This document shows, one piece after another, positions 57,319 through 64,000 of a stretch of 64,000 bases of DNA. A program made the translations under genes and the position numbers. The stretch's first letter is position 1; each line of letters opens with the position of its first letter. The notes beneath the pieces were generated by a model. That model was not told where the DNA came from. It searched no databases and was given only the letters and a program-made list of their open reading frames with translations. Source of the stretch: Amblyomma americanum. Lineage: Eukaryota > Arthropoda > Arachnida > Ixodida > Ixodidae. The stretch covers positions 30,785,097 through 30,849,096 of the forward strand of contig NC_135505.1 of the NCBI RefSeq assembly GCF_052857255.1, written 5' to 3'.

Positions 57319-57617
57319 GATTCGAAAAGACCAGCGCAGAAACAGACAGGGACACGAGAAGAAAAAACACTGACGACAGGACAAGCGCTGACTAACAACT
57401 CTTTATTGTCAAGGAACACCCAGCACAATATATGCCAAAACACCACGTGACAGTCAGGGGGCCAAAGATTACAACCTAATCCACAGTCATCGAGGGGCGG
57501 CCAACACATGCTTGAACCAGAAAGAAAAAACCACAAAAAGTGAAAAAAGGGTTGAAACTTTATGAAGAGAGCATATCAAAAGTACTTTAACCAGCAAAAA
57601 ACCAAGGAAAAAAAACA
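57319..57617 (-). repeat. Penelope pLTR, copy B
   Basis: Inverse of the repeats at 60190-60486 and 63245-63542. Shared marks are CATGTGTTGGCCGCCCCTCG and ACAATAAAGAGTTGTTAG. Confidence 0.9.
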
Positions 57618-57988
57618 CAAGTGCCAAACAACATCGTGGCCAAAGGGCGGTGTCAAGAACACTTTAACAACAACAAAGAGAGAGCCTAAAAAGGCCCAAG
57701 CAAGCGAAGCAAAAGCAGAGTCAGAAGTCTAAAAACAGATAAAACGTCATGCAGCGCTACAGATGCCACAAACAAATAAAACCAAATGAAAACAACCTAA
57801 AAAGCAAAAACTTGTCAACGCCAATAAGGTAAGAGGTAAAAAACAGTCTGCATGTAAAAACACAATTTGGACAATTACCACTTATGAGCCGCACCAAAAA
57901 ACCTGAGGAGAAGAATGCGCACGGCCTAGCAAAGGAAAATTTATGAGCAAACGGGAAGTGGCAGGCGAACACGTAAAATCAGTAATCT

Positions 57989-58546
57989 TTAGGCATGATC
58001 AAGGAAGCGCATTTCTTTCTCGTGCAGTGAAATTGAGGGCGTGCTTATGCAACTGTCCCCTGCCTTAGCAATAAAGTAGGCCTCAATGACATCCCTTTCT
58101 GTTTTGTTTTTTGATGTTGCTAAGATCCTTGTGTTCTCTAATATAGGTTTGCACTTGTGGCGAGGCTGGTTGCAATGGTCTGCTAGATTACTTCCAGACC
58201 CTCTATCTACGTTGAGGAAGTGCTCCCTGGCCCTGACATTAAAGCATCTTCCCGTCTGGCCTATGTACACACAACCGCACGTTAGGGGTATCTGATAGAG
58301 AACCCCTGTCCGGCAGTGTGTGTACCGTTGCCCGTGTCTCGTAGTGCAGGTTGCCTGTCTTGCCTTGTTGTTCAAGACACATGTCCTCGATAGCTTGCAC
58401 GGTGCGGAAAAGACGACCTGGACGTTATACCGTCCTGCTACCTTTCTCACGCTGTGGGACATCTTGTGAAGGTACGGTATGACTGCAACGCGTTTCTTCT
58501 CTCGCTCCTTCCCAACCTGCCTCCCCTCGTTTAACTTTTTTACCAT
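57989..58546 (-). CDS. GIY-YIG endonuclease ORF, Penelope copy B
   Basis: 185 codons. N-terminal basic region (KKLNEGRQVGKEREKKR), Cys-containing linker, then the nuclease core GVLYQIPLTCGCVYIGQTGR with RAREHF, and a conserved acidic E-R-DVIEAYF helix. It ends RFLDHA. In phase with the RT frame to its right, separated by a TAA plus 25 codons. The closest relative is the copy at 62321-62878. Confidence 0.92.
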   Translation of the reverse strand: MVKKLNEGRQVGKEREKKRVAVIPYLHKMSHSVRKVAGRYNVQVVFSAPCKLSRTCVLNNKARQATCTTRHGQRYTHCRTGVLYQIPLTCGCVYIGQTGRCFNVRAREHFLNVDRGSGSNLADHCNQPRHKCKPILENTRILATSKNKTERDVIEAYFIAKAGDSCISTPSISLHEKEMRFLDHA

Positions 58547-58621
58547 CGCCTCACATATATTAGTAACTAATGAAGGCGTGTACCCGGCAGAGTAGAGGCG
58601 CTGTACCTGGTTGTCAAAGCT

Positions 58622-59761
58622 TTATTTTGCCATATGCACACAACTCTTGGCTAACGCCGCCTGAAGTGCGTTTGTGACTATCATTCTTTTTATTAACTTT
58701 GAGTGCGCGCTGTCAAATGGTAGCAAACTCTTTTTAGACCTTACGTTGTAATACCAGCAAACATGGTCGTCCTTAAAAAGAAGCAACACGTCTAAAAACT
58801 GGATGCTGTTATTCACAGGCAACTCAATGGTGAAATTCAGACCACCAGAAAAGGCTTTGAATAGTTCGGAGATACTACTAGCGGCCTCCGGCAAATGGTC
58901 AATGGCAGCTGTGTCCATGACTACAAGGTAGTCATCAACATACCTGTAAACTTTCACAACATGTTTATCCTTCAGTTTCTTATGAATGTTTCTATTCATT
59001 GCAGCCAGATAAACATCGCACAATACCGGGGAAACTGACGAGCCAATACAGATCCCGGATTTCTGGGTCAAAAATCTACCACTGAAAAAAACGACAGTGG
59101 ACGAGAGGTAAAAGCTCAGGAGCTCCATAAAATTGTCCACGCCTATGCCGGCTGTATTCTCAAACACCACGACTCCAGTGTAGTCTATCCTCTGGCGAAC
59201 TGCATTGTAGAGACCATCATGCGGAACAGAGTAAAACAAGTCCTCAACGTCTAGCGAGAAGGCAGTCGCCGCTCCCATTATGCCGGCTCTCAGATCATTC
59301 ACAAGTTCCAATGAGCTGCGAATCTGGAACGGGTCTTCTCCCAACAAGTTCTTCAAATTGTCCCTTAGGTAATGTCCCACATGCTCCTGCCACGCACCTT
59401 TTTCTGAGACAGTTGATCTAAGCGGGCATTCCGGTTTGTGCGCCTTTCCTGTGAAAAATATTTCCAGGCAGCCGGTTTTGGCACCGTCCACTTTCTTTGC
59501 CAAACCACCTAGCTGGCACTGCTCCAAAAGCGCGAGTGCATCCGATTTCTTCCTAGAAGCACGAAACTGTACAGACTTAAAATTATTGTCGATGGCAGCC
59601 ATTGCCTTTTCATTGAAAGTATCTCGCGGCATAACAACAAAGCCCCCTTCCTTGTCCGACTGCAAAACGGTCAAATTGTTGCGTTCTAGGCAGCTCAATA
59701 CTTTAGCGAACGGAGGGGCTGCCTTCTGCTCTCGACTCACATTGCGGATGACGCAATCCAC
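58622..59761 (-). CDS. Penelope-type reverse transcriptase, copy B (intact core)
   Basis: A 379-codon open frame covering the RT palm. Motif A-like FSLDVEDLFYSVP, a conserved KSGICIGSSVSPVLCD block, motif C YRYVDDYLVV, and the thumb region NNSIQFLDVLLLF with WYYNVRSKKS. It ends HMAK-TAA. About a dozen amino-acid differences from copy A over this length, so the two are close relatives. The N-terminal part lies in other frames (59737-60148). Confidence 0.92.
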   Translation of the reverse strand: MDCVIRNVSREQKAAPPFAKVLSCLERNNLTVLQSDKEGGFVVMPRDTFNEKAMAAIDNNFKSVQFRASRKKSDALALLEQCQLGGLAKKVDGAKTGCLEIFFTGKAHKPECPLRSTVSEKGAWQEHVGHYLRDNLKNLLGEDPFQIRSSLELVNDLRAGIMGAATAFSLDVEDLFYSVPHDGLYNAVRQRIDYTGVVVFENTAGIGVDNFMELLSFYLSSTVVFFSGRFLTQKSGICIGSSVSPVLCDVYLAAMNRNIHKKLKDKHVVKVYRYVDDYLVVMDTAAIDHLPEAASSISELFKAFSGGLNFTIELPVNNSIQFLDVLLLFKDDHVCWYYNVRSKKSLLPFDSAHSKLIKRMIVTNALQAALAKSCVHMAK

Positions 59762-60148
59762 ACCATCCCCGATGAGCCGTTCCTTGTCTCTGTCACGGGA
59801 ACGGTCAGCAACGTTCTAACCATTGCCAGCATCTGAGGTCGGCTGGTGGTAGGTTCGTAGGCAAACTTCGGTGCTTTTTGTAGGGTGGCCTGGACGTCAC
59901 TTGGCATAGAAGCACCTTCGAGCATCGTGACAGGGTTTTGCAAAGCCTTCTTCACTGTAGTTCTTGCCTGGAGGCGCAGGCGGGCGCGTTGCCACAAAAA
60001 ACTCGGTGGCTTGGGCAGCCAACTTTATGAAGTCCTGGAATAGTTTGTGCTTCATGCACCCAGGTGCTTCTTGATGGATGACGCATCTGAGGCAGTCCTG
60101 ATAAAGTCGCACTTGTGGCCAGTATTCGGACTTGAAGATCTTTCCCAC
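59737..60148 (-). pseudogene. Penelope N-terminal coding region, copy B, frameshifted
   Basis: Two overlapping frames. One reads KIFKSEYWPQVRLYQDCLRC and breaks at an extra T in the poly-T of GAGTTTTTTGTGG near 59998. The next, WQRARLRLQARTTVKKAL, breaks near 59815 at a 1-bp deletion (GTTAGAACGTT versus GTTAGAGACGTT in copy A). Confidence 0.85.
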
Positions 60149-60189
60149 ACGACGGGCGTGTTTTTGTTTTTGTTGTGTTTTCTGTTTTC

Positions 60190-60486
60190 TTGTGTTTTTC
60201 CTTGGTTTTTTGCTGGTTAAAGTACTTTTGATATGCTCACTTCATAAAGTTTCCCCCCTTTTTTCACTTTTTGTGGTTTTTCCTTCTAGTTCAAGCATGT
60301 GTTGGCCGCCCCTCGATGACTGTGGATTAGGTTGTAATCTTTGGCCCCCTGACTGTCACGTGATGTTTTGGCATATATTGTGCTGGGTGTTCCTCGACAA
60401 TAAAGAGTTGTTAGTCAGCGCTCGTCCTGTCGTCAGTGTTTTTTCTTCTCGTGTCCCTGTCTGTTTCCGCGCTGGTCTCTTCGAAT
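60190..60486 (+). repeat. Left pLTR of Penelope copy A
   Basis: Starts TGTGTTTTTCCTTGG and ends CGCGCTGGTCTCTTCGAA. Contains ACAATAAAGAGTTG near 60399, a candidate poly(A) signal of the preceding tandem unit. Confidence 0.92.
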
Positions 60487-60487
60487 C

Positions 60488-62245
60488 ATGTCACACCAAC
60501 TCGCCCAAACGGCAATTTTGATTGAACGTATTTCTTTTATTGGGCTCTTTTCTATGTCGTCCACCCAAGAACAATTCTGCCATCACGCTGGTCAACCTTG
60601 TGGCCGTGACCACCTGTCAGTCGAGGGTGGTGTCCTTCTGTTTGAAGAAGAGGATTGTTCCGCTCGAAGTTCAGGCCCTCTTCGGCACCCTGGAGCCGTC
60701 CTGGGGCCACGCCCGTCGTGTGGGAAAGATCTTGAAGTCCGAATACTGGCGACAAGTGCGACTTTATCACGACTGCCTCAGATGCGCCATCCTTCAAGAA
60801 GCACCGGGTGCATGGAGCACAAACGATTCCAGGACTTCATGACATTGGCTGCCCAAGCCACCGAGTTTTTGTGGCAACGCGCCCGCCTGCGCCTCCAGGC
60901 AAGAACTACAGTGAAGAAGGCTTTGCAAAACCCTGTCACGATGCTCGAAGGTGCTTCTGTGCCAAGTGACGTCCAGGCCATTCTACAAAAAGGACCGAAG
61001 TTTGCCTACGTACCTACCACCAGCCGACCTCAGATGCTGGCAATTGTTAGAGACGTTGCTGACCGTTCCCGTGACAGAGACAAGGAACGGCTCATAGGGG
61101 ATGGTGTGGATTGCGTCATCCGCAATGTGAGTCGAGAGCAGAAGGCAGCCCCTCCGTTCGCTAAAGTATTGAGCTGCCTAGAACGCAACAATTTGACCGT
61201 TTTGCAGTCGGACAAGGAAGGGGGCTTTGTTGTAATGCCGCGAGATACTTTCAATGAAAAGGCAATGGCTGCCATCGACAAAAATTTTAAGTCTGTACAG
61301 TTTCGTGCTTCTAGGAAGAAATCGGCTGCACTCGCGCTTTTGAAGCAGTGCCAGCTAGGTGGTTTGGCAAAGAAAGTGGACGGTACAAAAACCGGCTGCC
61401 TGGCAATATTTTTCACAGGAAAGGCGCACAAACCGGAATGCCCGCTTAGATCAACTGTCTCAGAAAAAGGTGCGAGGCAGGAGCATGTGGGACATTACCT
61501 AAGGGACAATTTGAAGAACTTGTTGGGAGAAGACCCGTTCCAGATTCGCAGCTCATTGGAACTTGTGAATGATCTGAGAGCCGGCATAATGGGAGCGGCG
61601 ACTGCCTTCTCGCTAGACGTTGAGGACTTGTTTTACTCTGTTCCGCATGATGGTCTCTACCACGCAGTTCGCCAGAGGATAGACGACACTGGAGTCGTGG
61701 TGTTTCAGAATACAGCCGGCATAGGCGTGGACAATTTTATGGAGCCCCTGAGCTTTTACCTCTCGTCCACTGTCGTTTTTTTCAGTGGTAGATTTTTGAC
61801 CCAGAAATCCGGGATCTGTATTGGCTCGTCAGTTGCCCCGGTATTGTGCGATGTTTATCTGGCTGCAATGGATAGAAACATTCATAAGAAACTGAAGGAT
61901 AAACATGTTGTGAAAGTTTACAGGTATGTTGATGACTACCTTGTAGTCATGGACACAGCTGCCATTGACCATTTGCCGGAGGCCGCTAGTAGTATCTCCG
62001 AACTATTCAAAGCCTTTTCTGGTGGTCTGAATTTCACCATTGAGTTGCCTGTGAATAACAGCATCCAGTTTTTAGACGTGTTGCTTCTTTTTAAGGACGA
62101 CCATGTTTGCTGGTATTACAACGTAAGGTCTAAAAAGAGTTTGCTACCATTTGACAGCGCGCACTCAAAGTTAATAAAAAGAATGATAGTCACAAACGCA
62201 CTTCAGGCGGCGTTAGCCAAGAGTTGTGTGCATATGGCAAAATAA
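60488..62245 (+). CDS. Penelope-type reverse transcriptase, copy A
   Basis: A 585-codon open frame. Its first ~105 residues are probably out of frame, since the true N-terminal sequence (KILKSEYWRQVRLYHDCLRC) lies in the overlapping frame 60522-60842 and joins this one at a 1-bp deletion near 60807 (QEAPG then CMEHK in copy B). From there: coiled WQRARLRLQARTTVKK, a KEGGFVVMPRDTF block, motif A SLDVEDLFYSVP (about 61610), KSGICIGSSVAPVLCD, motif C YVDD (61925-61936) and a thumb region. It ends HMAK-TAA. PLE RTs are telomerase-related and work by target-primed synthesis. Confidence 0.92.
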   Translation: MSHQLAQTAILIERISFIGLFSMSSTQEQFCHHAGQPCGRDHLSVEGGVLLFEEEDCSARSSGPLRHPGAVLGPRPSCGKDLEVRILATSATLSRLPQMRHPSRSTGCMEHKRFQDFMTLAAQATEFLWQRARLRLQARTTVKKALQNPVTMLEGASVPSDVQAILQKGPKFAYVPTTSRPQMLAIVRDVADRSRDRDKERLIGDGVDCVIRNVSREQKAAPPFAKVLSCLERNNLTVLQSDKEGGFVVMPRDTFNEKAMAAIDKNFKSVQFRASRKKSAALALLKQCQLGGLAKKVDGTKTGCLAIFFTGKAHKPECPLRSTVSEKGARQEHVGHYLRDNLKNLLGEDPFQIRSSLELVNDLRAGIMGAATAFSLDVEDLFYSVPHDGLYHAVRQRIDDTGVVVFQNTAGIGVDNFMEPLSFYLSSTVVFFSGRFLTQKSGICIGSSVAPVLCDVYLAAMDRNIHKKLKDKHVVKVYRYVDDYLVVMDTAAIDHLPEAASSISELFKAFSGGLNFTIELPVNNSIQFLDVLLLFKDDHVCWYYNVRSKKSLLPFDSAHSKLIKRMIVTNALQAALAKSCVHMAK

Positions 62246-62320
62246 AGCTTTGACAACCAGGTACAGCGCCTCTACTCTGCCGGGTACACGCCTTCATTAG
62301 TTACTAATATATGTGAGGCG

Positions 62321-62878
62321 ATGGTAAAAAAGTTAAACGAGGGGAGGCAGGTTGGGAAGGAGCGAGAGAAGAAACGCGTTGCAGTCATACCGTACCTTCA
62401 CAAGATGTCTCACAACGTGAGAAAGGTAGCAGGACGGTATAACGTCCAGGTAGTCTTTTCAGCACCGTGCAAGCTATCGAGGATATGTGTCTTTAACAAC
62501 GAGGCAAGACAGGCGACCTGCACTACGAGACACGGGCAACGGTACACACACTGCCGGACAGGGGTTGTCTATCAGATACCCCTAACGTGCGGTTGTGTGT
62601 ACATAGGCCAGACGGGAAGATGCTATAATGTCAGGGCCAGGGTGCACTTCCTCAACGTAGATAGAGGGTCTGGAAGTAATCTAGCAGACCACAGCAACCA
62701 GCCTCGCCACAAGTGTAAACCTATATTAGAGAACACAAGGTTCTTAGCAACATCAAAAAACAAAACAGAAAGGGAGGTCATTGAGGCCTACTTTATTGCT
62801 AAGGCAGGAGACAGTTGCGTAAGCACGCCCTCAATTTCACTGCACGAGAAAGAAATGCGCTTCCTTGACCATGCCTAA
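62321..62878 (+). CDS. GIY-YIG endonuclease ORF, Penelope copy A
   Basis: 185 codons from the first Met, though the open frame begins at 62246 directly after the RT stop and in the same phase. Core GVVYQIPLTCGCVYIGQTGR at about 62564-62620, EREVIEAYF helix, ending FLDHA. In typical PLEs this domain is fused to the RT in one polypeptide; here a TAA intervenes. Confidence 0.92.
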   Translation: MVKKLNEGRQVGKEREKKRVAVIPYLHKMSHNVRKVAGRYNVQVVFSAPCKLSRICVFNNEARQATCTTRHGQRYTHCRTGVVYQIPLTCGCVYIGQTGRCYNVRARVHFLNVDRGSGSNLADHSNQPRHKCKPILENTRFLATSKNKTEREVIEAYFIAKAGDSCVSTPSISLHEKEMRFLDHA

Positions 62879-63244
62879 AGATTACTGATTTTACGTGTTC
62901 GCCTGCCACTTCCCGTTTGCTTATAAATTTTCCTTTGCTAGCCCGTGCGCATTCTTCTCCTCAGGTTTTTTGGTGCGGCTCATAAGTGGTAATTGTCCAA
63001 ATTGTGTTTTTACATGCAGACTGTTTTTTACCGCTTACTTTATTGGCGTTGACAAGTTTTTGCTCTTTAGGTTGTTTTCATTTGGTTTTAGTTGTTTGTG
63101 GCATCTATAGGGTTGCATGACGTTTTATCTGTTTTTAGATTTCTGACTGCTTTTGCTTCGCTTGCTTGGGCCCTTTTAGACTCGCTCTTTGTTGTTGTTA
63201 AGTGTTCTTGACTCCGCCCTTTGGCCACGATGTTGTTTGGCACT

Positions 63245-63542
63245 TGTGTTTTTTTTCCTTGGTTTTTTGCTGGTTAAAGTACTTTTGATATGCTCAATTC
63301 ATAAAGTTTCACCCTTTTTTTCACTTTTTGTGGTTTTTCCTTCTGGTTCAAGCATGTGTTGGCCGCCCCTCGATGGCTGTGGATTAGGTTGTAATCTTTG
63401 GCCCCCTGACTGTCACGTGGTGTTTTGGCATATATTGTGCTGGGTGTTCCTCGACAATAAAGAGTTGTTAGCCAGCGCTCGTCCTGTCGTCAGTGTTTTT
63501 TCTTCTCGTGTCCCTGTCTGTTTCCGCGCTGGTCTTATCGAA
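63245..63542 (+). repeat. Right pLTR of Penelope copy A
   Basis: Direct copy of 60190-60486 with scattered substitutions. The element ends at CTTATCGAA, followed by a C-rich run. Confidence 0.92.
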
Positions 63543-64000
63543 CCCCCCCTTTCCCCTCCCTGCATCCACATAATAAGGCATTGCTAGTGCCAAAACACAG
63601 GTAGGGGGTTCCCTATTCAGGAATTCAGGTCAGTGTGGGACAACACATTGTTCCTTGCCCAGCGCAAGGGCGCAGTGACCCAGGTGTCGATACAAGTAAA
63701 GAATGAGGCTGCAAATACTCCTCATAGGAGGGCCTCGAGTCGATAGCGGCCGGCGCTTACATGAAGCCACACGCCTGGTTGTTTGAAAACCGGTACTGGT
63801 ACGCACGACGTGCCGGGAGTCGACGGGTCGGGTCCAGTCAATTCCGCCGCAAGGGTTGACTCAACTCGACCCTGAACTGATGTGCTTGTAAGCGCTGTTG
63901 GGTCGAAAAGTAGGGTTATTGAGAGGGAAGGGGATAAATGCGAACTTGCTTTCTACGTGCGCCTTCGCACCTCCGATACAGCGATGGCGTGCCTCAATCT
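63543..64000. other. No recognisable feature
   Basis: A C-rich junction follows the Penelope end, then unique-looking GC-moderate sequence with no supported ORF. Confidence 0.3.

Larger units (their letters stand above)
57281..60155 (-). mobile_element. Penelope-like element copy B (5'-truncated, inverted)
   Basis: Minus strand from right to left: N-terminal coding piece (60155-59737, with two 1-bp frameshifts), reverse transcriptase (59761-58622), GIY-YIG endonuclease (58546-57989), then the pLTR (57617-57319) and about 38 bp of the start of a further unit. It is joined at 60155 to the left pLTR of the plus-strand copy. Relative to that copy its first 500 bp are missing. Confidence 0.9.
60190..63542 (+). 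mobile_element. Penelope-like element copy A, full unit flanked by direct pLTRs
   Basis: Direct repeats of about 297 bp (60190-60486 and 63245-63542) bracket an N-terminal region, RT and GIY-YIG. This is the standard PLE layout. The left pLTR is directly followed by the coding unit. One frameshift near 60807 and one in-frame stop (62243-62245) are the only obvious lesions. Young in appearance, since frames are long and copies A and B are similar. Confidence 0.92.

Noticed and set aside
57319..57617. Hammerhead ribozyme in the pLTRs of the large Penelope pair
   Set aside because: CTGACGA and GAAAC words occur, but not in the order and spacing a hammerhead requires. No core could be built.

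Overview
The window looks like nuclear DNA of an arthropod, most likely a hard (ixodid) tick. The reasons are interspersed tRNA-derived SINEs of the Ruka type described from ixodid ticks, abundant Penelope-like elements (PLEs) with GIY-YIG endonuclease, CR1 and RTE non-LTR retrotransposons, large introns and low gene density. There are no bacterial-type operons, tRNA or rRNA genes, or CRISPR arrays. The species assignment is inference.

Only one host gene is clearly recognisable: a Rabin8/GRAB-type guanine nucleotide exchange factor (RAB3IP/RAB3IL1 ortholog) on the + strand. Nine exons between 14065 and 32229 join with consistent splice phases. They encode an acidic/serine-rich N-terminal piece, the Sec2 coiled-coil GEF domain, a Pro/Gln-rich linker, the conserved C-terminal module and the stop codon. 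The start codon and first exon(s) were not found in the 14 kb upstream. A TE-poor AT-rich stretch up to a good AATAAA at 35274 is probably a 3 kb 3' UTR. The introns hold TA-flanked terminal-inverted-repeat elements (18687-19456, 20900-21701, 24502-25168), a broken Ty3/gypsy gag-pro fragment (about 21830-23790), an internally deleted Tigger-like element (about 26740-27900) carrying a nested SINE, and one 100-N assembly gap (30920-31019) that looks like an unmerged overlap.

Region by region: 1-14 kb is mostly non-coding, with SINEs, a TTAA-flanked piggyBac-like MITE and a long ATT microsatellite. 14-35.3 kb is the Rabin8 gene. 35.5-36.5 kb is an RTE LINE tail with a SINE inserted in it. 37.8-38.3 kb is a possible LTR. 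39.7-41.6 kb is a dead piggyBac transposase with at least one apparent intron. 41.6-43.2 kb is the 3' part of one PLE family plus a second PLE tail, with hammerhead-ribozyme-like motifs. 44.2-44.5 kb is a fold-back element. 45.7-46.2 kb is a second SINE/RTE fragment. 46.2-50.4 kb is largely unexplained. 50.5-53.4 kb is a CR1 LINE on the minus strand carrying both a SINE and a second, partly inverted LINE fragment. 54.6-55.8 kb is the 5' part of a CR1 on the plus strand with a decayed 2A-like motif. 56.0-56.9 kb is a TIR element. 57.3-63.5 kb is a pair of head-to-head PLEs with 2.8 kb inverted arms.

No new multi-gene system is evident. The most informative observations concern transposon architecture: the PLE pair with a shared in-frame stop between reverse transcriptase and endonuclease, ribozyme-like PLE tails, nested insertions with readable target duplications, and a piggyBac transposase with a lost catalytic Asp. 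On the host side, an NDR-kinase-type phosphosite in Rabin8 appears conserved.
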